Shown here: one piece after another, positions 10,351 through 20,155 of the stretch
Numbering within the stretch: position 1 is the first letter of the stretch
How the letters are laid out: each line of letters begins with the position of its first letter
Assembly: GCA_037176725.1 (NCBI GenBank)
Contig: JAZBRS010000029.1
Span: forward strand, 41,116,001-41,180,000
Reading direction: 5' to 3'
Source of the DNA: Posidonia oceanica
Taxonomy: Eukaryota; Streptophyta; Magnoliopsida; Alismatales; Posidoniaceae
DNA length: 64,000 nucleotides
Notes under the pieces: generated by a model
What the model was told of the DNA's origin: nothing
The model's database searches: none
Seen by the model: the letters and a program-made list of their open reading frames with translations, nothing else
Program-made: the position numbers and the translations under genes

Positions 10351-10568
10351 TTCTTGCATTTGGCATTCCTTGCACACACTTAGGCACATTTAGCTCCCAT
10401 TTACATGGGAGGACCTATTGTGCACACCCCTAGGACCTCCTGTACACCTAGATCCATTCTCCTCCCCTGTTTTGGCCCCTCTGCCTTAAAGCTGGGATAT
10501 CTTTAGATCTGGCCGTTGGATCTTCTCAACCAAGCTACCTGGACGACCCCGGCAGAGCACTCTTCAGC

Positions 10569-10609
10569 ATGGACCAAGCAGTTTTCAGATCAGGCTTCAG
10601 ATTTCCAAG
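10569..10609 (+). other. 41-nt start-codon mini-exon with splice donor, copy 2
   Basis: ATG at 10569 opens MDQAVFRSGFRFP and runs to donor CCAAG|GTAAGT at 10609. It sits 3' of the T-rich zone and 5' of the 30-bp array, as in the sister LTRs. The ATG to donor distance (41 nt) and the reading frame are conserved. Confidence 0.6.
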
Positions 10610-11059
10610 GTAAGTCTTCCTAAACCCTTGCACAGCATTCATTTGCACACCATTTGCATTCCATGCATTGTTTTTGCCTTCTGTTTCCTCGAGCATGTAG
10701 AGTAGGACTCCCTCTTCTTATCTATCAACACCGCTTCCTCTTTTCGCATACTCCCAGCGCTTTGTGTTGCGTTTCCCTTGGATTCACCACTAATTGCGAC
10801 TTTCTTCCCTCCTTTTCCACGATCCGATCGCATCGCGAGCTTTTGGCAGCGTGCGAGACACATCGTGGGACATTTTGGTGGGAAACAGTCACGAAACAGT
10901 GGTAATCCTTCCACTTGCTTCCCTTCCCCTTTGTAGGTCTTCACACCTGCTTTGCGTGGTCTCTAAACAATGCTCGTTCTCACACTTGCGCTGTTTACTT
11001 CCCCTTTGCTTCTCCTGCCCTTTCTCTTTGCATTTGCATCTGCATGGCTTTGTCGATAT

Positions 11060-11330
11060 TTTATCTCGCTTATTTTGGCACCGTTTTGCGTGCCCGCTTT
11101 GCTTCTGGCACTGTTTCGTGTGTCGCTTTGTTTTCTCACACCGTTTTGCTTGCCGCTCTGTCTTTTGCACCGTTTTGCGTGCTGCTTTGTTTTCTCGCAC
11201 CGTTTTTCGTGTTGCTCTGTCTTTTGCACCGTTTTGCGTGCCGATCTCGTTTTCTTGCACCGTTTTGTGTGTCGCTCCCGTTTCTCACATTGTTTTGTGT
11301 GTTTTACGTCGTTTTCTCTTGCATGTCGCC
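11060..11330 (+). repeat. 30-bp tandem array, solo LTR
   Basis: About nine degenerate 30-bp units (ccgttttgcgtgccgctttg core) in the same LTR position as 1740-2475, on the opposite strand. Copy number is much lower than in the nested fragment. Confidence 0.88.
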
Positions 11331-11609
11331 TGCATTGCTTGGCTTTACCGCTGTTTTGCTTTTCCGTCTGCATTTGCATATAGGGCAGTGATGCTTATTG
11401 CCTGGAGTTCTCACGAGCCAGGTTTCGCCCGGTTCGGAACACAGACAGCGCTGCTGAGCACTTAGACTGCAGGTTTACTTTCCTGCATTGCATCCCACCA
11501 CTTAGAGCACACCTATGAGCATTCATTCAAGCATTCATTGGCATTTAGGCATTCAAACCTGCATTTCCCTGCGTATGCGAGCGTAAGCCTAGAAAGACCG
11601 ATTCTCGGG

Positions 11610-11642
11610 CATGTCGGGGGTGCCTAACACCTTCCCCGCACG
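11610..11642 (+). ncRNA. Conserved LTR hairpin, copy 2
   Basis: Sense-strand copy of the 33-nt block: CGGGG and GTG arms pair with CCCCG and CAC around CCTAA. The outer arm has a C-to-A-side mismatch (CATG against CACG). The flanking GTCTTTC-like and GCGTAAGCCTAG sequence is also conserved. Confidence 0.5.
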
Positions 11643-12000
11643 TAATAGGAGTCCTTGCCCAGTCTTTTGGCCCGTAATGACCATATTGCCCTTATCCTAG
11701 GCATGAGTCATATCATTTGCATTCATTTGCATTTGTTTTCTTTTGCATTGCATCTTTTGCTTGGTTTTGCGTGTTAACTCATGCATTTCCTCTGATTTTC
11801 CTTGTCTCCCGATAATAGACACGGTGGCGACTCTGAATTGTCTTATCTTCTTCTTTTCTTATCTTTTCTCCCCTGTTTTAAGTGTTTTCGAGTTGAGCCC
11901 TCCTCCTCGGACATAGCCGCTTATAGTGAGCCTGATTCCGATCGGTGCACGCGAGCTTCTGGCAGTGTGCATGGACGATCTGAACACCGGGATTACTACA

Positions 12001-12525
12001 GATAAGATATTGGACTTATCGGCCGGCAAAGAGGGGATGAAGGGATGATAAGATGTCGGACTTATCAGCCGGCAAAGGGAGAGAGATGATAAGATATCGG
12101 ACTTATCGGCCGGCAAATGAATAAAAGAGTAGAATGATAAGATATCGGACCTATCGGTCGGCAAAGAGGGGATAAAGGAATGATAAGATATCGGACTTAT
12201 CAGCCGGCAAAGGGAAAGAGATGATAAGATATCAGACTTATCGGCCGGCAAATGAATAAAAGAATAGAGTGATAAGATATCGGACTTATCGGTCGGCAAT
12301 GAGGGGATAAAGGAATGATAAGATATCGGACTTATCGGCCGGCAAAGGGAAAGAGATGATAAGATATCGGACTTATCGACCGGTAAATGAATAAAAGAAT
12401 AGAATGATAAGATATCGGACTTATCGGCCGGCAAAGAGGGAATAAAGGAATGATAAGATATCGGACTTATCGGCCGGCAAAGGGAAAGAGATGATAAGAT
12501 ATCGGACTTATCGGCCGGCAAATGA
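12001..12525. repeat. Higher-order satellite-like array, 135-bp period
   Basis: Units starting gataag lie at 12001, 12047, 12088, 12136, 12182, 12223, 12271, 12317, 12358, 12406, 12452 and 12493: spacings of 46, 41 and 48 bp repeat almost four times as a 135-bp super-unit. Each unit contains the inverted repeat GATAAG…CTTATC and a GGCCGGC box. The array lies in the 3' region of element B, downstream of the cargo gene in sense direction. The minus-strand open frame through it only reflects the multiple-of-three period. Confidence 0.92.
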
Positions 12526-12591
12526 ATGGGTTTCGCGAGAGTGAATCATCCCATGATACCAAGAATATCATGAGGGAAAGAGAGGGGGAAT

Positions 12592-12627
12592 GATACCAAG
12601 GGGCGATCAAAAGTTGCCCCTGGTATC
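12592..12627. repeat. Inverted repeat with 12-bp stem
   Basis: gataccaaggggc (12592-12604) pairs with gcccctggtatc (12616-12627) with one bulged A and an 11-nt loop. Related gatacc/ggtatc copies follow at 12633 and reappear in element G at about 34471-34535, so the structure is shared by the 3' regions of both elements. Confidence 0.7.
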
Positions 12628-13061
12628 AGGATGATACCAGGGGTTGGCCAACGCGTCCTTGGCATCAAAAGCAGAGGATGAAGACAAAACTGTCGTGTTT
12701 GCCAGACGAGTAGTTTAGGGTACCAGCCCGAAGATGATGACAGGTTGACGGGCCTATCGCCAGGCAGTTGGGGGTGCCAGCCCGTTGATGAAGATCCGGA
12801 TGATGGTGCCCGGCAGCTTGTTTGTTCAGATGTCATGGGTCAGCAGTTGGGTTAACTGATGAGGACTTTCCCGCAGTGTTTGGCAGCAAGTCTGGCCAGG
12901 GGCCCTGCAGATATGATTGATATGATGATGTATGCACTTGAAGCAGATTTGAAATGCAAACAGGTGGCTCAGAACGCCTTTGTATTGATTGAACTTGATT
13001 ACATGCCTGTGACAGGCCAAAAGTTTACAGCAGAAAATAGGCAGACAGTTACATGGATGCT

Positions 13062-14264
13062 CTAGTCGGTCTGGGCTTTCTTTGCCTTTCGGGAGTCAGG
13101 GAACTGAGGAGCGTCAAGAGGTATCTCACTAATAGGCCAGAAAGCTTGTACCTCCGTCAGATATTCGGGAGTACATCCCGAGCCTTGTGCAGATGCCAGG
13201 TCAGTAGACCGCACTCCATGCTGCATGAGATCAGCCAGTTTTGTTGTAGCAGATGTTGTCCCGTAAGGATATGCTTGAAGGAGTCTTGGGGCTGTGCTGT
13301 CTATGAAGGTGCCCTACTGGAGGCCGAACTGCCGCATGACCCGGATGGGGTGATACTCCACGCCTCCAGTGAATCCAGGCAGCACCACGAGTCGCGCGTC
13401 GCAGGTATCGAAGAAGATAGTAAAGGGCTCAGCCGCAGACGGGATGATGCGCCAGGTGATGGTGTCGTCTGTCAGCTCAGATAACTTCTTGTATTCTTCA
13501 AGGACCTTCCTGATTGTCTAGGCATGGCCGCTATTGCAGTATGTTTCAATGATGTGGCCCCGATGGCGCAGCAAGTTCAGTTCAAGGTGCGCAGCCAGCC
13601 AGATCTGTACTAGCACTCTACAGCCGTGGAAGTGGCGGCAGCGGTGGGAGATGCGGTCCAGTCCGCAGTAAGTTTCAGCCAAGACGACTGGTGCCAGGTC
13701 GATCTGCCTAGTTACCACAGCTAGTGCGATTTTAGCAATTTCTATCGCGACTGTCATCCGGCCATGAGTGAAGATCAGCTCTCCCAGAAATCGAGTGACA
13801 AATCCCCAAAGCCACAAATCATCTCCGAGTTCAGCACCCTTGTCTATGATTTCATCAAAGTAGTGCAAGCGTAGCATGGGCGCGGGGCCGCTGGTGCAGA
13901 TCAGTCTTTGCTGGCACCGGTCAGTAGATAGCCCAGATAGCATGCAGTGGACCGCTATGTATTTGTCACGCCTCATGAAAATGGGCGGTCCCATCAGCCG
14001 GGAGAAGCCACAGATGCGGCGCACCTCTTCCAGAGTAGGTGTCAGTTCAGTTCTTCTGAAGCAGAAGACATGGTGCGCCGGCTTCCAGAATCTTACGGTA
14101 GCGCACAGAAGATGACGGCTCACTTCGACATCAACTGCTTTCAGTAGTTTCGTAGGTATGCCCCAGAGGCGCAGCTTCTCGCAGTCTTCCTGAGTAAGCT
14201 TGCCAATCCAGCCCCGTAGGGCTTCAGAACAGTGCACTGGGGTTTCAAGAGTTGGATATCCCAT
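13062..14264 (-). pseudogene. PMD/DUF7745-like cargo gene of element B, sense, intronless
   Basis: A 400-codon frame from ATG at 14264 to TAG at 13062, broken only by in-frame TAG at 13518 and 13314. It lies downstream of pol and in the same direction as the retrotransposon. Residues 60-90 contain the plant-mobile-domain-like signature around HHVFCFRRTELTPTLEEV, followed by LWLWGFVTRFLGEL. The whole frame aligns with the plus-strand gene at 43419-44706 in element G (CTPEYLTEVQ against CTPEYVAQIQ near the C-terminus). At LVQ|IWLAAH, where the G copy has a 77-bp intron, this copy is continuous. PMD proteins are often carried by plant transposons; the exact role of this cargo is unknown. Family assignment (PMD or DUF7745) is from motif recognition. 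Confidence 0.75.
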
Positions 14265-15745
14265 GGCGCAGGCCGCAGGGGTACAGGCAGATGCTACAGA
14301 GCTTGAAGGTACTTGTTATCAATACTGTAGACAGTCAGAACACACAGGCATATAATCTTTAACAGGAAGCAGAATCTGAAGCTGATAAAGCAGTTCAATA
14401 ATGTTCAGCAGTTAATATCAGAACATAGCAGCTAAGCACACATAGGCAGGAGAGTTCTGTAGCAGTCTTGTTGACACGGGGCGAGGACTTGGCAGGAGAT
14501 CTAGACCAGCGCAGCTCGAATGACGTCAATGCGTGCTTGGCGAGGAGTACTGTCTTAGAGTTGAAGCGAGTTGCAGAGCGGGACGATTGATAGGAAGGAA
14601 AGGATGATTGAAGATGCATGTATGCATGATGCAGGTTGGTATGCTTAATAGATGATTAGCATGCTTTGGTGCCCTCAGCATACGGAGTGCTTTGGTGCCT
14701 GCTGTAGAGGAAGGGAGTGATCCCTGACTCACTAGGCCCTACTTGGACTCTTAGCTTGCTGGTGGCACTCCGGAATGGGTGTTGGCAGTATACAGGTGAT
14801 GGTGTGGTGAGGACAGGTTACCTACCGAGCTCTCAGGACCTACACCTACTCTTTCTGCTCTCTTTTTGATTTCTCCCTCATGGGTATGCAGTCTTTCTCT
14901 GCCCCTAGCTTGGAGATGGTAAGTGTTTGCTTTTGGAGGGAAGTGGTGGACCTTTTTAGGCTTACACCCTTGGGTTTCTTGTAAGGTACGGGGGGATGAT
15001 ATTGCCTGTATTTTCGAGTCAATCCTTATCTAACCCTTTTCTTCTTTTGTTGTTGTTTTTTTTTTCTTTGCTTACTTTTTCTCTCTTTTTTCTTTGTTTT
15101 TTGTTTGCTTGTTTGATTTCTTTTTCTCCTTTTTTTTTTCACAGGCTTTTGCTATCCCCATTTTGGAGGTAAAAGGAAGGGTGTTTGGGTTGTGCTGAAT
15201 GTGGGCTTTGGGTCTGCTATGTGATGGGTAGAAGGAGCAAGGTTAGACTGCACACCCCTATCTCTAGGGCCGGCTTCTGTCTTCGTCTTCTGTTCCTTGG
15301 ATGTGCCCAAGCCTAGATGTCTATTCTCACTTTTTTCAACCTCACATCCTAGCATTTTTTCTCCCTCAAAGGTGTATGTCCTTACGAGTTTTAGGCAGTT
15401 CGCCTGTCCTGATTGATGGTGGCTCCCTCACTAGCTAAGGCGTCTAAGTAGTGCCGGGTGAGGCAGGGTGGACTCTTTCCAGAGCAGGCAAGCACTTCCG
15501 GTTTTCATCACTGGGCAGAAGATGCAATGCGTGACTTGAGAGGATGACGATGATGATATGGAAAAAGTTGATGCATGTTTTGAGAGGATGACGATGATGA
15601 TTTGAAAAGAGAGATGATGCATGATCGGATGTTCAAGAACAAAAGCAAGAGACAAGATAGCAGGTGCAGGTAGGATGGGAATGCAAGAAGTGAGAATGTA
15701 AGTGTATAGGTGGGAGAAGAGTATCTGCAACAGGGCCGCCTTCGT
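14265..15745 (-). other. Non-coding stretch between pol and cargo gene, element B
   Basis: Blocks around 14640-14900 (ccctcagcatacggagtgct) and 15360-15500 (ggtggctccctcactagcta) are clearly shared with element G at 45360-45560 and 45900-46000, so this is an authentic part of the element family. A poly-T/pyrimidine tract lies at 15045-15145. No conserved open frame is seen. Confidence 0.65.
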
Positions 15746-16963
15746 TTACTGATAGTACTTCTTAAGGTAGCAGAGGTTGACGGGCTCAGACTGCTCGACT
15801 TGATCCATATCCTTAAGAGTTACGGCACCGCCCGAAAAGACTTGCTTGACCACAAAGGGGCCATGTCAGTTAGGTCGGAATTTCCCTCGACCATCAGGCA
15901 AGTGAATGGCACGCAGAATAAGGTCCCCTGTTAGGAAGCCTCTTGGCTGAACTTTCTTCAAGTAAGATCTGGTCATTCTCTTTTGATAGCAGTGAGCATT
16001 ATGCATAGCTTGCAGCCTGTGCTCATCAATCAGGTTTAGTTGGACGCAGCGGTCTTCGACCCATTCTGCTTCATCCAACTCAGCTTCGCGTAGGACCCGT
16101 AGTGAGGGGATCTCTACCTCGACGGGCAGCACCGCCTCCATGCCATATACCAGAGAGTATGGGGTGGCGCCTGTTGAAGTGCGGATGGATGTCCTATACG
16201 CCCAGAGTGTGTAAGGAAGCTTGTCGTGCCAGTCCTTATGAGTTTCCGCCATTTTCTTCAGGATTTTGACCAGATTTTTGTTGGCGGACTCCACTGCACC
16301 GTTCATCTGTGGCCGGTAAGGCGAGGATCTGTGATGTTTGATATTGAAGCTTTGCAGATAGTCTTCGATCCTCTTAGCAATGAAATTTGTGCCATTGTTA
16401 GATATAATTGCATGCGGGACCCCGTACCGCGCTATGATATTGTTTCTGATGAACTTTTCCATAGCCACGGCAGTCACCGTCTTGTCGGAGGTCACTTCCA
16501 CCCATTTAGTGAAGTAATCAATCGCTACCAGAATGTAACGATGACCATTAGAAGCTGGAGGGTGGATGGTGCCAATGACATCAATCCCCCAGATGGAGAA
16601 GGGCCATGGCGACGACATACTGTGCAGTTCTTGAGGGGGCGCCCGAATAAAGTTGCCGTGCACTTGGCAGTTATGGCATCTGCGCACGAATCGGCAGCAG
16701 TCAGCTTCCATGGTCAGCCAGTAGTATCCTTGCAGCATTATTTTCTTGGCTAGGAGGACGCCATTCATGTGCGGGCCGCAAGTCCCCGCATGCACTTGAA
16801 GCATCAGCACATCAGCCACTGATTTGTTCAGGCAGCGTAGGAGCATTTGATTGTATGATCTTTTGTACAACTGTCCCGCCCCCAATACATACTTTGACGC
16901 TAGACGCGTCAGAGTTCTCTTGTCCACTGCTGAGGTACCGGGTGGAAAGCTGCCAGACTCCAA
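15746..16963 (-). pseudogene. Integrase domain of element B pol
   Basis: C-terminal part of the polyprotein; inserts element cDNA into the genome. A zinc-binding HHCC motif is intact (VHAGTCGPH … CHNC). In the DDE core the first Asp (WGIDVIG) and the Glu (NGAVESANKN) are present, but the middle Asp is changed to Asn (IISNNGTNF). A TGA at 15866 (from the Trp codon of the PNWHGPF motif) cuts off the C-terminal SH3-like part, whose frame continues to the TAA at 15746 (…CYLKKYYQ). No chromodomain follows, as expected for Tat. Same reading frame as the upstream RNase H, RT and protease. Confidence 0.9.
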
Positions 16964-16990
16964 AATAGCTTTTATGTCTTTGTACTAGGG

Positions 16991-17614
16991 CTACTCCTCT
17001 GTTGTTGAGTCTGCCTCTTCAATGTTCAAACAGTGTGCAGGCTGCTCAATGCGAGTAACAGATACATCCACTGTGCTGTCTTCAGGTATACTGAGCCAGG
17101 ACGCCAAGGTAGCTAACGCATCTGCATATGCATTCCTTGCTCGGTTCATGTATGTGAAGCGCATGCTTGCAAATTGTTCTATCAGCTTCAGTAGGTGTTC
17201 ATGATATGGCAATAGCTTCGGGTCTTTCGTTTTCCACTCGCCATTGACTTGAGAGATCACCAGCATAGCATCGCCGTGCACCAGCAGCTTCTGCACTTCA
17301 TGCTCGAGGGCAACATTCAGTCCTAGGATGCATGCCTCGTACTCTGCTTCGTTGTTGGTGCATTTGAAGGTCAGCTTCCTGGAGAAGGGAATCATCTGTC
17401 CTTGAGGCGTTGTCAGCACTGCACCTACGCCTCGACCTTTCTTGTTTACAGCACCATCAAAGTATAGCTGCCATTGCTCCTGATCTTCAGGATCTTTGTC
17501 TTCAGAGTCCTCCATTGCAAACAGAATGTCTTCATCTGGAAACTGCGTCTGGAGTGGCTGATATTCAGGCAGTGGGAGATCAGCAAGATGGTCTGCCATA
17601 GCTTGGCCCTTCAT
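16991..17614 (-). pseudogene. Second (archaeal-like) RNase H domain, element B
   Basis: Begins after a linker ending PDEDILFAMED and carries the RNase H fold signature LYFDGAVN, then CTNNEAEYEACILGL, VHGDAMLVISQVNGEW and NAYADALATLAS. A second RNase H after the normal Ty3 one is the hallmark of the Tat lineage. Catalytic Asp, Glu and Asp positions appear intact. Two TAG codons (16991 and 16985) separate it from the integrase. Confidence 0.88.
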
Positions 17615-17620
17615 AGATTT

Positions 17621-17971
17621 CTACGTGACAAAGGTGATGTCGTATTGAGACAGTAGCACCTGCCACTTAACACATCTGCCTACCATGGCCAGTTTTTGAA
17701 AGAGGAACTTGATTGGATCATGCCGGCATAAGAGCTGGACTGGGTATGCCATCATGTAGTGCCTTAATTTCTGTGCAGCCCAGACGAGGGATAGGCAGGT
17801 CTTCTCTATTGTACTGTACCTGGCTTCGCATTCATTGAACTTCTTGCTTAGGTAGTAATTGGCGTGCTCCTTTCTACCAGATTCGTCATGTTGACCCAAG
17901 ACAGCGCCCATGAAATGCTGTGTGGTAGAAAGGTAGAGAAGTAAGGGTCTCCCTGGAGTGGGGGGAACCAA
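17621..17971 (-). pseudogene. First RNase H domain of element B pol
   Basis: Ty3-type RNase H following the RT thumb/connection: LLLYLSTTQHFMGAVLGQ … ANYYLSKKFNECEARYSTIEKTCLSLVWAAQKLRHYM … LSQYDITFVT. It joins RT in the same frame through a TAG at 18017 and the second RNase H through a TAG at 17621; sister elements carry Gln at the second position. Degrades RNA in RNA-DNA hybrids during reverse transcription. Confidence 0.87.
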
Positions 17972-18016
17972 GACGGGAGGCTTAATCAGTAGCTGCTTGA
18001 TCTTGGCAAATGCAGC

Positions 18017-19375
18017 CTAACACTCCTCGCTCCAATGAATCTGCGCATTCTTCTTCAAGAGCTTGAATATAGGTTCACAGATGGGCGTAAGCTGTGCAAT
18101 GAAGCGACTGATGTATTGTAAACGCCCAAGCAGACCTCTGACCTCCTTTTTAGTCCGAGGGGGTGGCATATCCACGATGGCTTTTGCCTTTATCGGGTCC
18201 ACTTCAATCCCCCTTTGGCTAACAATGTAGCCCAGCAGTTTGCCAGATGACACCCCGAATACACACTTGTTGGGGTTCAGGCGCAGCTTGTACTTCCGTA
18301 GACGGGTAAAGAGCTTCTTTAGACTGGCAAGATGATCTTCAGGCTCTTTGGTTTTAGTAATCATGTTGTCTACATAGACCTCCACTTCTTGGTGCATGAG
18401 GTCGTGGAACAGTGCAGTCATGGCCCTCTGATAGGTTGCACTAGCATTCTTCAGCCCGAACGGCATGACTTGGTAGCAGAAGACTCCCCAAGGGGTGATG
18501 AATGAAGTCTTTTCCATGTCTTCTTCTGCCATTTTGATCTTATTATATCCAGAGAAGCCGTCCATGAAGGAGAGCATCTTGTGGCCTGCTGTATTGTCGA
18601 CTAGGACGTCAATGTGAGGCAATGGGAAGTCGTCCTTGGGACTCGCCTTGTTCAGGTCCCTATAGTCGATGTAGATTCGGACGCGGCCATCTTTCTTGGG
18701 CACAGGTACAATGTTTGCCAGCCACTCAGGATAAAGGATGACCTTGAGGAAATTGACTCTGTGCTGTTTCATGATCTCTTCTTTGATCATAAGCAGCCAC
18801 TGCGGTCGCCATCTTCTCAGCTTCTGCTTTACTGGCTTGGCATCTGGGTCCAAGGATAGATTGTGCACCACTATCTCTATGTCAAGGCCAACCATATCTT
18901 CGTAACTCCAGGCGAAGACATCTGCATATTCTTTTAGGAATGCGATGAACTCTGCTCGAGCCTGGGGGGACAGCTGGGCACTGATGCGAACTTCTCTGAC
19001 TTCCTCAGCTGTGCTGATGTTGATAACCTCTATTTCTTCTTCAACATGGAGGTTGGGGCCTTCTGGGTCGTCGTCGTAGGGCCGGAACTCGGGCAATGGT
19101 TCGTCAGTCTCATCCTCGCCCGTACCATCCTCCTCTCCATAAGCGATAAGTTCCGAGAGGACCTCTTTCTCAAAAGAAGGATTTGTGATGTTGAAAGAGT
19201 GTATGTGCTCCACTGCTTGGCCCTGGTGACGCTTCAGGATCTTCACGCTTACTTGAGTATTCTTGTAGCCTCGGTGCGCGACCTCCGTCCTGGCAACTTC
19301 TACTGTCTGCTCTGGCCTGACTGATTCTGCTGAGTGCTCTGCTAATTCTGCTGAGGGCCTTGCTGATTCTGCCAC
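18017..19375 (-). pseudogene. Reverse transcriptase domain of element B pol
   Basis: Complete RT with the usual blocks: LRRWRPQWLLMIKEEI, VPVPKKDGRVRIYIDYRDLNKASPKDDFPLPHID (shown in part), MLSFMDGFSGYNKI with the first catalytic Asp, FITPWGVFCYQVMPFGLKNA, then VYVDNM in place of the catalytic YVDD, and LNPNKCVFGV, LLGYIVSQRGIEV. The YVDN change would abolish or strongly reduce polymerase activity. The N-terminal ~100 residues are acidic linker. In frame with the protease upstream and RNase H downstream. Confidence 0.93.
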
Positions 19376-20149
19376 TGATACTGCTGATGGCCCTGCTACT
19401 GAGGCTGCTGATGATTCTGTTGCTGATTCTGCTTTCTGCTCTGTTGCTGTTGCTGCTTGGATTGCTAGTGCTTCCTCCTCTGAGTCTTCTAGTGTGCTTG
19501 TGGAGGGTACGCCGGACTAGCGGCTGATCTGGGCACTGCCGCTTGCTACACTGCCTAAGTGAGGCATGTGTTGCACAAACCACCTAGACCTGCCTTCTGG
19601 TTGGAGGGTAATGAGCTCATCTGGTCTAGGGGAGTCCGATACTGCTGAATCTTCTTCCAGGAACATGATAGAGGCATGGTCTTCTCGCAGAGGAGGGTCC
19701 GTAGCCACGGCTTTCCCTTTCCTTTCTGCCGCTTGGTGCTCTGCCAGGTCTTCTACTATCAACTTGAGTTGTTCTTGATAAAGTAACTCTAAGTCGAACA
19801 TCCATGAATCGACTTGGGCTTCTATCGCCACTCCTTCCTCCTCATCCGAGGGTGAGTTGACGTAGTAGGCACCGGGGGCCTGCGGCACTGGCCCAGCTGT
19901 AAGATGGATCGCTGCCCTTGGTATTTGCATGGTCTGGCTCACGGGCGCACCTGATAGTGGCAGCTTCGGCATGGGAGATCCAAACAGACTGGTCAGTGGG
20001 GCCACAGATGGGTACGCTGCCAGGGTCACTGTTGCTATTAGAAGGCAGGCAGAGGTGCTCTTCTGAGGGCTCAAGGGCCGGGAGACTATGATGCTCAATT
20101 GGTCCTCTGCATCTGGTGGTGACTGTGAGAGTGCGGCCTCTGACGCCAT
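19376..20149 (-). pseudogene. Protease-RT linker of element B, low-complexity coding
   Basis: The pol frame stays open here except for TAG at 19517 and 20156. It encodes a Ser/Ala/Glu/Pro-rich linker with a conserved core (YVNSPSDEEEGVAIEAQVDSW … FDLELLYQEQLKLIVEDLAE) whose homologue is visible in element G (YYVDLASDEEEGAVVEA; LEVLFQEQLAVLAEDV). In legume Ogre elements an intron lies between protease and RT; here the linker itself is open and conserved, so no intron is required. Confidence 0.7.
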
Positions 20150-20155
20150 GGGGGC

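Larger units (their letters stand above)
655..12000 (+). mobile_element. Plus-strand solo LTR with GATAA target duplication, interrupted
   Basis: The LTR starts TGTTGACACC at 655 and ends GGGATTACTACA at 12000. The 5 bp before it (650-654) and after it (12001-12005) are both GATAA. No primer-binding site follows the 3' end, so this is a solo LTR left by LTR-LTR recombination. Only the first ~114 bp (655-768) and the part from about LTR position 350 onward (6565-12000) remain; between them lies a minus-strand LTR fragment (769-6564). The ~240 bp missing from the LTR implies a deletion at the left junction. The family match is to the LTRs at 25890-31794 and 53472-59438. Confidence 0.88.

Noticed and set aside
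11859..12521. 220-aa frame with a 45-residue repeat (ADKSDILS…)
   Set aside because: It reflects the 135-bp array and runs across the solo LTR junction at 12000, so it cannot be an ancestral gene.
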